Shown here piece by piece: positions 1 through 6,059 of a stretch of 15,741 bases of DNA. How positions within the stretch are numbered: the stretch's first letter is position 1; every line of letters begins with the position of its first letter. The notes under the pieces are model-generated. The model did not search any database and was not told the origin of the DNA. It saw only the letters and a list, made by a program, of their open reading frames with translations. Origin of the DNA: Proteobacteria bacterium UBA6908 (GTDB lineage: Bacteria > Pseudomonadota > Gammaproteobacteria > Acidiferrobacterales > UBA6901); contig DKBE01000086.1 in the NCBI GenBank assembly GCA_002451085.1, forward strand, positions 1 through 15,741, read 5' to 3'. The translations under genes were made by a program, and so were the position numbers.

Positions 1-100
1 CACCCTCGAGCCGTCGCGGCACTAGCCAACGCCGCGGGCTAGCTGGCTTGTGATGCAAACTGGCTCGAATGTCTGTCAGTATTGAGTTGGGCGATAGGCA

Positions 101-130
101 AAAAAAAGCCCGGCTTGACCGGGCTTTTTT
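101..130. terminator. Bidirectional intrinsic terminator
   Basis: A GCCCGG stem (108-113) pairs with CCGGGC (119-124) around a five-base loop. An A-tract precedes it (100-107) and a T-tract follows it (125-130), so RNA made from either strand ends in a hairpin plus U-run. On the minus strand it lies 88 bases past the stop of the small secreted-protein gene. On the plus strand it could end a gene whose body lies left of the window. Confidence 0.9.
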
Positions 131-217
131 ACAGAATGTCCATGATTGTCTACGTCTCCACTAGCATCCATCTGTCCTGACGATAATTCTCCCGCTTCAG
201 CAGTTAGCCGTTTGGGA

Positions 218-568
218 TCAGCTGCCGCGCTGATTGTTGTTGCGAACGACTTTATCCACGGTGCGTGAGGTTGAAGCCGACTTCGCTTTTCTGGCCGAAC
301 AGGCAGCTTCAGTATCATTCTCGGAGTAGAAGCAATCTACGCTTTCCGCCACGGTTTCGGAGTATTCCGGCATAGTGCTCTTCTTGGACGCAGTCGACTT
401 GGCGGCGATATGTGCCGGTTTGGTCGTTTGGCAGGCCGCTTCAGATTTGTTGGAGGTATAGAAGCAGTCCACGGAATCCGGATCATCCTGAGCCAGCGTC
501 GGTCCGGCTGCTGTCACCAGCCCCAGGAACATCACACTGCAAAGGTAACGCATGCTGTTCTTGTTCAT
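218..568 (-). CDS. Small secreted protein with duplicated Cys motif, function unknown
   Basis: The 116-residue product is not one I recognise. Residues 1-26 form a typical signal peptide (MNKNSMRYLC start, hydrophobic core, cleavage near TLA/QDD), so the mature protein of about 90 residues should be periplasmic or secreted. The mature part contains the same 15-residue block twice, at 32-46 and 76-90: SVDCFY, then a polar stretch, then EAAC. Each block has two cysteines ten residues apart, and these four are the only cysteines after the signal peptide, so disulfides or metal binding are possible. The linker (47-75) and C-terminus are rich in Lys, Ser and Thr. The ATG start has a good ribosome site (GAGGTG, 8 bases upstream). 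The gene appears monocistronic, with a terminator at 101-130. Its GC content appears lower than that of the neighbouring genes. Coding status is well supported by start, ribosome site, signal peptide and internal repeat; function is unknown. Confidence 0.82.
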   Translation of the reverse strand: MNKNSMRYLCSVMFLGLVTAAGPTLAQDDPDSVDCFYTSNKSEAACQTTKPAHIAAKSTASKKSTMPEYSETVAESVDCFYSENDTEAACSARKAKSASTSRTVDKVVRNNNQRGS

Positions 569-824
569 GTCGAATGCACCTCGTTATAGGTCGAAAGGAA
601 ACAGATGGTTCTTGCCCAATCGGCAAGCAGCTATAGCAAAGCAACATCCGTGCCTAATTTATTCTCGTTCGTAAAATGGGGTTTTTTGGTGGTTTTTTTA
701 GGGATTTTCTGGGGGTGTGCGGGCCGAGCCTGACGCAAATTGTCGCCGGAACGACGTGATTTGGCCCCTGGCAAGCGTTCAATTCAGCTCGGACAACGGA
801 TCCCGGAGTCCCCGGTGCGGGTCA
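569..824. other. Intergenic region with G/T-rich tract
   Basis: This 256-base gap lies between the secreted-protein gene and the 3' end of mug. It should hold the promoter of the secreted-protein gene, although I could not find a convincing -35/-10 pair. Bases 676-717 are strikingly G/T-rich on the plus strand, with G-runs at 678-681, 688-689, 691-692, 701-703 and 711-715 separated by T-runs. No hairpin plus U-run that would terminate mug is visible. No reading frame with a ribosome site was seen. Confidence 0.5.
611..627 (-). other. Small inverted repeat in leader of the secreted-protein gene
   Basis: CTTGCC (611-616) and GGCAAG (622-627) form a 6-bp stem with a 5-base loop, 43 bases before the start codon at 568. 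It could be a leader hairpin or an operator. The stem is short, so the evidence is weak. Confidence 0.3.
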
Positions 825-1421
825 TCAGCCGCGCACGGAGTTGCGTGCCATTGATAATCGGCGAAACAGCCGTGCGAAATCACTGAGCTGATAATGTGCG
901 TTCAGTCCGCTTGGATTCGGCAGTACCCATAATTGCGTCGTTCCAATCGATTCCGGCTGTGGCCCGATCTTCACGTGTTTGGCCCCAAACGCAGTGCGAT
1001 AGGCCTCGATACCAAGAAACGCCAGGACATGGGGCTTGAGCACATGCACCTTGGCCACCAATCGCCGGCCACCGGCGGCCAATTCTGATTTCGAAAGCTC
1101 GGCGGCCGCGGCCGTGGTGCGAGGTACGAGGTTGGTGATACCGATGCCATAGGTGAGCAAGGCACGTTCTTCGTGTGGGGCCAGCTGTCGGGGGGTGAGA
1201 CCGGAGCGCTGCAGGGCCGGCCAGAAGCGATTCCCAGGGCGCGCAAAATGGTGGCCGACTGCGCCCGAGTAGAGCCCGGGATTAATGCCGACAAACAGGA
1301 TCGCGAGACGCGGTCCAATGACATCCGGCACGCGCTTGCGACGCGCGGCTTGCAACTGCGCCGGACTGGGCCGGGCGGGAGCTTCAGCCGCGGCGTGCCG
1401 TGACCGATGCCGGGAAGTCAT
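825..1421 (-). CDS. mug: G/U mismatch-specific DNA glycosylase (Mug/TDG family)
   Basis: The enzyme removes uracil or thymine mispaired with guanine (and ethenocytosine) in base-excision repair. The 198-residue product shows the family's two signatures: GINPG at about 45-49, whose Asn47 corresponds to the catalytic Asn18 of E. coli Mug, and NPSGLNAHYQ near the C-terminus, the intercalation loop. The block VGHHFARPGNRFW between them is typical of the 'GLYSGAVGHHFARPGNRFW' branch seen in many bacteria. Compared with E. coli Mug it carries about 30 extra N-terminal residues, including PSPAQLQAARRKRVPD, an extension common in that branch. I chose the ATG at 1421, which overlaps the end of acpH by 38 bases. 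No clear ribosome site precedes it, and an upstream alternative would extend further into acpH. It is the last gene of the five-gene minus-strand run. Confidence 0.92.
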   Translation of the reverse strand: MTSRHRSRHAAAEAPARPSPAQLQAARRKRVPDVIGPRLAILFVGINPGLYSGAVGHHFARPGNRFWPALQRSGLTPRQLAPHEERALLTYGIGITNLVPRTTAAAAELSKSELAAGGRRLVAKVHVLKPHVLAFLGIEAYRTAFGAKHVKIGPQPESIGTTQLWVLPNPSGLNAHYQLSDFARLFRRLSMARNSVRG

Positions 1422-2013
1422 CGAGCTGGGGTGGCAGGTTGGCCGTGAAATCCACGAGCAGCGGAAAGAAGCTGTGGAACTGCTGTTCGAGCGTGCCGTA
1501 GTGAGCGAGCAAGTCATGCACGCCGTCGGCCATGGGTGCGGCGCGTGCGGTATACCGGAAGCGACGCGTCATCCCATGCAGGACGGCGTCTACTGATTCG
1601 ATCTTGGCGTAGCTGGCGAGCCAGTCGTCGGCGCGCATCCACGGCAAGATTCGCTGCAGGCGCTCGGGAAACTGGCGGCGCTGTGGCCAAAGCACGGCGT
1701 ATACCTGGCGCGTAAAGTGCTCGAGCGGCTGGTCATGGTAGCGTCGCCAATGGCGTGCGAGAAAATGATCATAGAAGACATCCACCAGGATGCCGGCGAA
1801 TCGCCGTCGTTCCGGCGCCATGCACGCTCGCGAGGCCAGTACCAGTGTGTGATCATCGGTGAAACGGTCCACGGCGCGATGCAAGGCAATGCCGGCACTC
1901 ACGGCCGGCGAATAGCGGCCGTCGAGCCGGCCTTTCACGAAGTCGCCGAGCAGTCCGCCGGTCAACAGGTCCGGGGTCGCGCGCGACAGGAAGGCGTGGG
2001 CAAGGTAGTTCAT
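1384..2013 (-). CDS. acpH: Acyl carrier protein phosphodiesterase AcpH (DUF479)
   Basis: AcpH hydrolyses the 4'-phosphopantetheine arm from holo-ACP, giving apo-ACP, and acts in the cytoplasm on fatty-acid synthesis carriers. The 209-residue product (E. coli 193) begins MNYLAH and has GDFVKG with Asp24 at the same position as the catalytic Asp24 of E. coli AcpH. It also has LHRAVDRFTDDH (about 44-55) and DVFYDHFLARHW (about 78-89), the family's HD-like metal-binding motifs. The ATG at 2013 matches the conserved family start, although its ribosome site is weak. It is the fourth gene of the minus-strand run, 39 bases after the M50-like gene and overlapping mug at its 3' end. Assignment is firm; why it sits with an amidohydrolase and a ligase is not known. 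Confidence 0.93.
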   Translation of the reverse strand: MNYLAHAFLSRATPDLLTGGLLGDFVKGRLDGRYSPAVSAGIALHRAVDRFTDDHTLVLASRACMAPERRRFAGILVDVFYDHFLARHWRRYHDQPLEHFTRQVYAVLWPQRRQFPERLQRILPWMRADDWLASYAKIESVDAVLHGMTRRFRYTARAAPMADGVHDLLAHYGTLEQQFHSFFPLLVDFTANLPPQLDDFPASVTARRG

Positions 2014-2052
2014 GGCAATCGATCTGCATGATCGGCGGCAGTCGGGTCAACG

Positions 2053-2577
2053 TCAACCGGGAAACGGAATCAGTCCGAATTGCGTTGCCACGGCAGCCGC
2101 GAGCAGTGCCAGTAGCACTCCCGACGAGGCGAGCGCAATGCGCACATCCTGCCATGATGGCAGGGCCGCGAGTGTCAGACTGGCGATGCCGTATGCCCAG
2201 GCCAGTTCGGCCAGCGCCATGGCCGGGTCGCTGTGCACGCGCCAGCGCAGCAGCAGCACGGCAAATGGCAGCAGTGCGAGCGGTGCAAGTCCGATCAGCC
2301 AGCCGTTGTACCAGCGTACGTTGTTGCAGGTGACCGAACCCAGAACATAACCGCGCGTGCTGCGGCGCGGCCACAGCCGCATGCCGGATGGACGCCCGTT
2401 GGCCAGCAGGCCGAACAGCAAGTGGCTGAGTTCGTGGGCGAGGGTGGCCGGAAACGCTGCGGCAAAAAACACCAGTCCAAAACGCCGGCTGAGGCCAAGC
2501 AGCAGCATCAGCCCCAGCACGGTGGCCAAATACAACTGGCCTGTGCGCGTGTCCAGGATCGTGAGGTCGGTGATCAC
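2053..2577 (-). CDS. M50-like membrane metalloprotease
   Basis: The 174-residue integral membrane protein carries HELSH (48-52), the HExxH zinc motif of M50/M50B-like peptidases, inside a hydrophobic segment. ALPSWQD (138-144) may supply the third ligand through Asp144, in the place where M50 proteins carry NPDG or a similar Asp motif. About four hydrophobic segments are visible (roughly 15-29, 34-58, 93-110 and 126-138), with more at the C-terminus. I chose the GTG at 2577 because it overlaps the stop of the upstream ligase gene in the tetranucleotide GTGA (2574-2577), a classic coupling arrangement. A TTG at 2610 would add 11 residues and lacks a ribosome site. Function is inferred from the motif only. 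It could be a site-2-type protease or a catalytically altered relative, and no substrate can be named. Confidence 0.75.
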   Translation of the reverse strand: MITDLTILDTRTGQLYLATVLGLMLLLGLSRRFGLVFFAAAFPATLAHELSHLLFGLLANGRPSGMRLWPRRSTRGYVLGSVTCNNVRWYNGWLIGLAPLALLPFAVLLLRWRVHSDPAMALAELAWAYGIASLTLAALPSWQDVRIALASSGVLLALLAAAVATQFGLIPFPG

Positions 2578-3707
2578 GCGGGCGTCATGAGCTGTGGAAC
2601 TTCCTGGCAATCATTGTGCAGTTCGGCTACCAGTGCTGTCAGTACTTCGTGCCAGTCTTCGCGGGCTCGCCAGGCCTTGCGCTGGCGGACCGACCCCAGG
2701 CCGTTCATCACGGTATGCTGCAGGCTGGCAAGATAATGGCTCTCCCCGTGCCGGACAGCATACGGCGCAACCGCGGCACTCACATCATGCCATACCTCGA
2801 GCAGTGAACGGGCATCGCCGGCTTCATTATGGATGTAGGGCGCCTCTAGCCCACGCAACGAGGCTTGATAGTGGTTTTCCTTCTCGGTCCACCACGACAG
2901 CGGTTGTGGTAGATCAGTCCGGTCAGCCTGCTCACGCAGGAACATCGCCAATGCGCGCACGAACGCCGCCAGCGCCATGGCTTCGGTCACTGTTGGCTGA
3001 ACGTCCATGACGCGGATCTCCAGCGAGCCAAAATGCGGGCGCGGACGGATGTCCCAATGAATATCGTTGATGGACTGAAACAGTCCGGCACGGCGGGTGG
3101 TGTTATAGAACCGGCAGAACGCATCCCAATCCGGAAACGACGGCGGCACGCCGTAGCTGCGACTGGCCGCCAGGATGCGGTGGCGATACGACGCGCAATG
3201 AGTGTCGTAACCGCGCCAATAGGGCGAATTGGCCGAGAGTGCAATCAATAGTGGCAGGTACGGCTTCAGTCGGTGCATCAGCATGATGGCCTCATCACCG
3301 TTACGCATGCCGAGATGTACGTGAGTGGCGAAGGTAATTTGCGTGTGCATCAGAAATCCGGCCCGCTGTTCCATGGCCTGATAGCGTGGCCTCGGGGTGA
3401 TCAGCGCCAGTTTCTGGCTGAACGGATGGGTGCCGGCGCCACACAGCGCCATGCCGAGCTGTTCACAGCGGTCCTGGAGGGCGCGCACCAGCGGTGTTAA
3501 ATGCGCATGCATCTCGGCCACACTGTGGCACACCGGTGTGATCACTTCGACAGTGTTCTGGATCGACTCGGGTTTGACGTACGGATTGTCCGGGAAGAAC
3601 TCGAGCAGTGGCAGGACGCCATCGCGCAGATCCAGCGATTGGCGGTCGAGCAATTGCATCTCGAATTCGAGACCGACGGACTGCGTATCGCCGGCGCGGA
3701 AGTCCAT
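2574..3707 (-). CDS. GCS2/YbdK-type carboxylate-amine ligase
   Basis: The 377-residue protein belongs to the GCS2 family (YbdK, 'putative glutamate-cysteine ligase 2'), whose members join an amino-acid carboxylate to an amine using ATP. Visible family blocks are VGLEFEMQLLD near the N-terminus (acidic metal/ATP site), NTVEVITP, GTHPFS, THVHLGM, the SPYWRGYDTHCASYR block and GSLEIRVMDVQPT. Length matches YbdK (about 370). The YbdK branch has only weak glutamate-cysteine ligase activity where tested, so the true substrate is open. The ATG at 3707 lies 3 bases after the amidohydrolase stop, and the stop overlaps the next gene as GTGA, so it is the middle of a tightly packed operon. Its pairing with an amide-hydrolysing enzyme suggests related substrates, which is inference. 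Confidence 0.88.
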   Translation of the reverse strand: MDFRAGDTQSVGLEFEMQLLDRQSLDLRDGVLPLLEFFPDNPYVKPESIQNTVEVITPVCHSVAEMHAHLTPLVRALQDRCEQLGMALCGAGTHPFSQKLALITPRPRYQAMEQRAGFLMHTQITFATHVHLGMRNGDEAIMLMHRLKPYLPLLIALSANSPYWRGYDTHCASYRHRILAASRSYGVPPSFPDWDAFCRFYNTTRRAGLFQSINDIHWDIRPRPHFGSLEIRVMDVQPTVTEAMALAAFVRALAMFLREQADRTDLPQPLSWWTEKENHYQASLRGLEAPYIHNEAGDARSLLEVWHDVSAAVAPYAVRHGESHYLASLQHTVMNGLGSVRQRKAWRAREDWHEVLTALVAELHNDCQEVPQLMTPA

Positions 3708-3710
3708 GGA

Positions 3711-4877
3711 TCAGCGCCGGTACTCGGTGAGCGCCTCGCGCGCCACCTGATTGAAGAAGGCCGCACCGATCTTGAGCACGTTTTCGTCAATGTCGAAGGC
3801 CGGGCTGTGCAGCGGGATGTACTCGTTTTCGCGAATGCGGGCTCCAAAGCGTACGTAGCAACCGGGCAGCTGCTGAAGATAAAAGGAGAAATCCTCCGAC
3901 CCCATGCTGGGGTAATCCATGGCCGCGATGCCGGATTCGCCGAGTGTGGCCAGCACCGCACGTCGCGCCAGCTCGGTTTCACGTGGGCTGTTGACCACCG
4001 GCGGGTAGCCCTCGCTGATGCGCAGCTCGATTTTGGCGTTATGCACCTCGCCAAACGCCTTGCACATGCGCTGCAGGCCGCTATGCAGGTGGGCGCGCAC
4101 TTCCGGCAACGTGCTGCGGATCGTGCCTTCGAGGATCGCTTCCTCAGCGATCACGTTGGCGGCGCTACCGGCCTCGACCCGGCCAATGGTGACGACTGAC
4201 GGGTACACCGGGTTGATCTCGCGCGAGACCAGCGTTTGGATGGCGGTGATCAACAGCCCGGTGACCACCACGGCATCGGTGGCCTCGTGCGGCCGGGCGC
4301 CGTGACCCCCACGGCCATGCACCTTGATCAGGAATCGGTCGGACTGCGCAGTGATCACGCCTGGAGCGATCATGATTTCGCCCACTGCATAGTGGTGGGT
4401 GACGTGTCCACCGAAGATCGCACGCACTCCGTTGAGCACGCCGGACTTGAGTATCACGCGCGAACCGCCGCCGCGTTCCTCGGCCGGCTGAAACACCAGC
4501 AGCACATTGCCGGGTGGCGGGGAATCGTGCAGCAGTGCTGCGGCGCCGAGTACCATGGTCATATGCGCATCGTGCCCGCAGGCATGCATGCAACCCGCAT
4601 GTTCCGAAGCAAACGGCAACTGCGTGGTTTCCGTGCCCGGCAGGGCATCCATGTCGGCGCGCAGCGCCACGGTCGGTGCGTGGCGGTCATGGCCAATGCG
4701 GCCGATGACGCCGCTGCCTTTGCCGGCGTATTCGTGCGGAATGCCGAGCCGCTCGAGTTCGGCGATGATCATTTCTGCGGTGCGCACTTCCTCAAAGGCC
4801 AACTCCGGAATGCGGTGAAATGCGCGCCGCAGGGTCTGCAAGTGCGGGTACAGGGCTTCGGATTTGAGTGCGGGCAT
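3711..4877 (-). CDS. M20D amidohydrolase (hippurate/N-acyl amino acid hydrolase type)
   Basis: This 388-residue dinuclear metal hydrolase should cleave N-acyl amino acids or related amides in the cytoplasm (no signal peptide is seen). Metal and catalytic residues visible are Cys100 and His102 in HACGHDAH, the Glu pair 133-134 in QPAEE, His158 in FGGHVTHH, and His357 in PLHSPAF. The satellite dimerisation domain (about 175-290) contains GRGGHGARPHE and SVVTIGRVEAGSAANVI. Length is typical (about 380-400). The ATG at 4877 has a ribosome site AAGAGG at 4886-4891. It is the first gene of the five-gene run, and upstream lie a near-perfect FNR box (4937-4950) and a matching -10. The substrate cannot be told from sequence; hippurate, acetyl-amino acids and indole conjugates are all known for the family. 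Confidence 0.92.
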   Translation of the reverse strand: MPALKSEALYPHLQTLRRAFHRIPELAFEEVRTAEMIIAELERLGIPHEYAGKGSGVIGRIGHDRHAPTVALRADMDALPGTETTQLPFASEHAGCMHACGHDAHMTMVLGAAALLHDSPPPGNVLLVFQPAEERGGGSRVILKSGVLNGVRAIFGGHVTHHYAVGEIMIAPGVITAQSDRFLIKVHGRGGHGARPHEATDAVVVTGLLITAIQTLVSREINPVYPSVVTIGRVEAGSAANVIAEEAILEGTIRSTLPEVRAHLHSGLQRMCKAFGEVHNAKIELRISEGYPPVVNSPRETELARRAVLATLGESGIAAMDYPSMGSEDFSFYLQQLPGCYVRFGARIRENEYIPLHSPAFDIDENVLKIGAAFFNQVAREALTEYRR

Positions 4878-4907
4878 GATGCTCGCCTCTTGTCAGGAAC
4901 TGCTTCC

Positions 4908-4913
4908 ATCCTA
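4908..4913 (-). promoter_or_regulatory. Candidate -10 of the amidohydrolase operon
   Basis: Read on the minus strand this is TAGGAT (4 of 6 to TATAAT). It would start RNA near 4901, leaving a 24-base leader that contains the AAGAGG ribosome site. The spacer to the FNR box is 23 bases, against 22 in classic class II FNR promoters. Confidence 0.4.
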
Positions 4914-4936
4914 TCCAGTGTCCCGGTCAGCCGGCA

Positions 4937-4950
4937 TTGATGGGCGTCAA
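4937..4950. promoter_or_regulatory. Near-perfect FNR box upstream of the five-gene operon
   Basis: The plus strand reads TTGAT-GGGC-GTCAA, which matches TTGAT-N4-ATCAA at 9 of 10 positions. It is intergenic, between the amidohydrolase start (4877) and the beta-barrel stop (4957). Its centre (4943.5) is 42.5 bases before the predicted start near 4901, close to the class II position of -41.5. About 0.5 such one-mismatch sites are expected by chance in the whole window, so position is the main support. Confidence 0.5.
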
Positions 4951-4956
4951 TCTGCC

Positions 4957-5724
4957 CTAATAGCGCCAGGTCAGGCCGGCCAGCCAGGTACGGATATCGA
5001 CCTTTTCGGTCCGGATCACACGAAGGCCGGCGTCGATATCGAGATTGGGGGCGAGGGACCAAATTAGCCCGGCCGTCCCGAACAACGGGTCGGTGTCATT
5101 GTCGCGGCGGGTATTGGTATCAACGCCGCCATCGAGGACCAGCTTGATTGACGCACCGATGCTGCGCGTGACAGCCGCCGAGGCATGCCAGATGTCGACG
5201 CGCTCATTGAACGTATTGTTGTGATGCAAGTGTCCAAGATGCAGGTGAAATACCCACGGCGCCAGGTCATAACTTGAGACCAGGTAGGCGCTCCAGCTGG
5301 ATTTGCCAACGCCAAGTCCGAGACGTTCATCACCGGTTGGGAAGGTTACGCCCGGTTTAAAGGCCACGCTCAGCGGGCCATGCTCGTAGAACCGCCACTT
5401 GATATCCAGACCTACATCGGCCAGTCCCTGCTCGCCGGGCGAGCCGCCCACGGCCCCGAGGCGCAGGTATGGAAGGCTGATGAGCAGGTCGGCATTGTTT
5501 GCCACGCCATAGGCCAGCACGGCCGTGTCCAGCACAATGTACTGACGATTGCCGTCCTGCTTGGCGGTCGCATGTTCGGTTGCGACGTCAAGCTGGAAGT
5601 GACCGCTGCCCTGTGTGCCGGTGTCTTCGGTGATCAGTGGGTGCGCGGCCAGGACCATCGCTGGCCAGAACAAGGCCAGGGACAGCATCCTCCGGCAGGT
5701 TGCCCGGAAGATCGGAAGGATCAT
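4957..5724 (-). CDS. Outer-membrane beta-barrel protein, MetA/phenol-degradation transporter-like
   Basis: The 255-residue protein starts with a basic-then-hydrophobic signal peptide (to about residue 28, ending VLAAHPL). The mature start, HPLITEDTGTQG, is characteristic of the 'transporter' family related to the putative MetA pathway phenol-degradation proteins. The rest alternates hydrophobic and polar residues with many Gly, Asp and aromatic residues, and the protein ends in TWRY, an aromatic C-terminus as in outer-membrane barrels. HLHLGHLHH is a histidine-rich patch and may be a surface or metal-binding loop. The ATG at 5724 overlaps the stop of the upstream small gene as ATGA (5721-5724), which fixes the start and implies coupling; a longer frame to 5814 would overlap that gene fully. 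Substrate is unknown. Confidence 0.8.
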   Translation of the reverse strand: MILPIFRATCRRMLSLALFWPAMVLAAHPLITEDTGTQGSGHFQLDVATEHATAKQDGNRQYIVLDTAVLAYGVANNADLLISLPYLRLGAVGGSPGEQGLADVGLDIKWRFYEHGPLSVAFKPGVTFPTGDERLGLGVGKSSWSAYLVSSYDLAPWVFHLHLGHLHHNNTFNERVDIWHASAAVTRSIGASIKLVLDGGVDTNTRRDNDTDPLFGTAGLIWSLAPNLDIDAGLRVIRTEKVDIRTWLAGLTWRY

Positions 5725-5984
5725 CGACGACGCTTCTTGGCGGATTGAGCAGCGGAGCGATGACGTGCGGGGGGTGACTGGGTAGCAGCAGACTTCTGGT
5801 TCTGGCGCCACCACCAGAGCCAGCTGAAGAAGCCGACAAAGCCGGCCGACAGCACGGCGAGCAGCAGTGAATAGTGCAACATGCCAAAGGCGATCACGCC
5901 GCCGACCAGCGCCACGAGAATGGGGTAGACCGAGATCTCGTGCTGGGGGGACGGCTTGAATGCTTTCCGACGGGATTTTGCCAT
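5721..5984 (-). CDS. Small two-helix membrane protein, unknown
   Basis: The 87-residue product begins MAKSRRKAFK and has two hydrophobic helices at about 19-38 and 40-59 joined by a short turn. The end of the second helix is Trp-rich (WLWWW). The C-terminal tail of about 25 residues is basic and ends KKRRR. I do not recognise a family. An ATG at 5984 with AGGCG upstream is a fair start; the frame stays open further upstream but that part lies antisense to dacB. It is ATGA-coupled to the beta-barrel gene, so the two are co-translated. It is divergent from dacB across a 75-base gap. An inner-membrane partner for the barrel is possible but unsupported. Confidence 0.7.
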   Translation of the reverse strand: MAKSRRKAFKPSPQHEISVYPILVALVGGVIAFGMLHYSLLLAVLSAGFVGFFSWLWWWRQNQKSAATQSPPARHRSAAQSAKKRRR

Positions 5985-6043
5985 GAGGACGCCTGTAATC
6001 GTGTCGGTTTTATAGCAGAGCCTCCGGCAGACGACAAATCCCG

Positions 6044-6052
6044 TGTTATTCT
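6044..6052 (+). promoter_or_regulatory. Candidate extended -10 promoter of dacB
   Basis: TGT-TATTCT fits an extended -10 (TGn plus a 4-of-6 hexamer). The -35 at 6024-6029 (CCGGCA) matches poorly. RNA would start near 6059, one base before the ATG at 6060. No ribosome site is visible before that ATG. Confidence 0.3.
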
Positions 6053-6059
6053 TATTCGA

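Noticed and set aside
1..42. Possible 3' end of a plus-strand gene (HPRAVAALANAAG then stop)
   Set aside because: Thirteen codons are too few to support a call. Only the plus-strand competent terminator at 101-130 hints at a gene to the left.
76..318. 80-residue minus-strand frame at the left edge
   Set aside because: It spans the terminator hairpin and overlaps the secreted-protein gene in another frame. It has no ribosome site or motif.
3501..4940. Long plus-strand open frames (3501-4199 and 4236-4940) opposite the ligase and amidohydrolase
   Set aside because: They mirror the codon periodicity of the minus-strand genes, whose motifs are clear. The translations show no recognisable domain.
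5874..6059. N-terminal extension of dacB
   Set aside because: It lies antisense to the small membrane-protein gene, puts about 60 polar residues before the signal peptide, and crosses the divergent promoter region.
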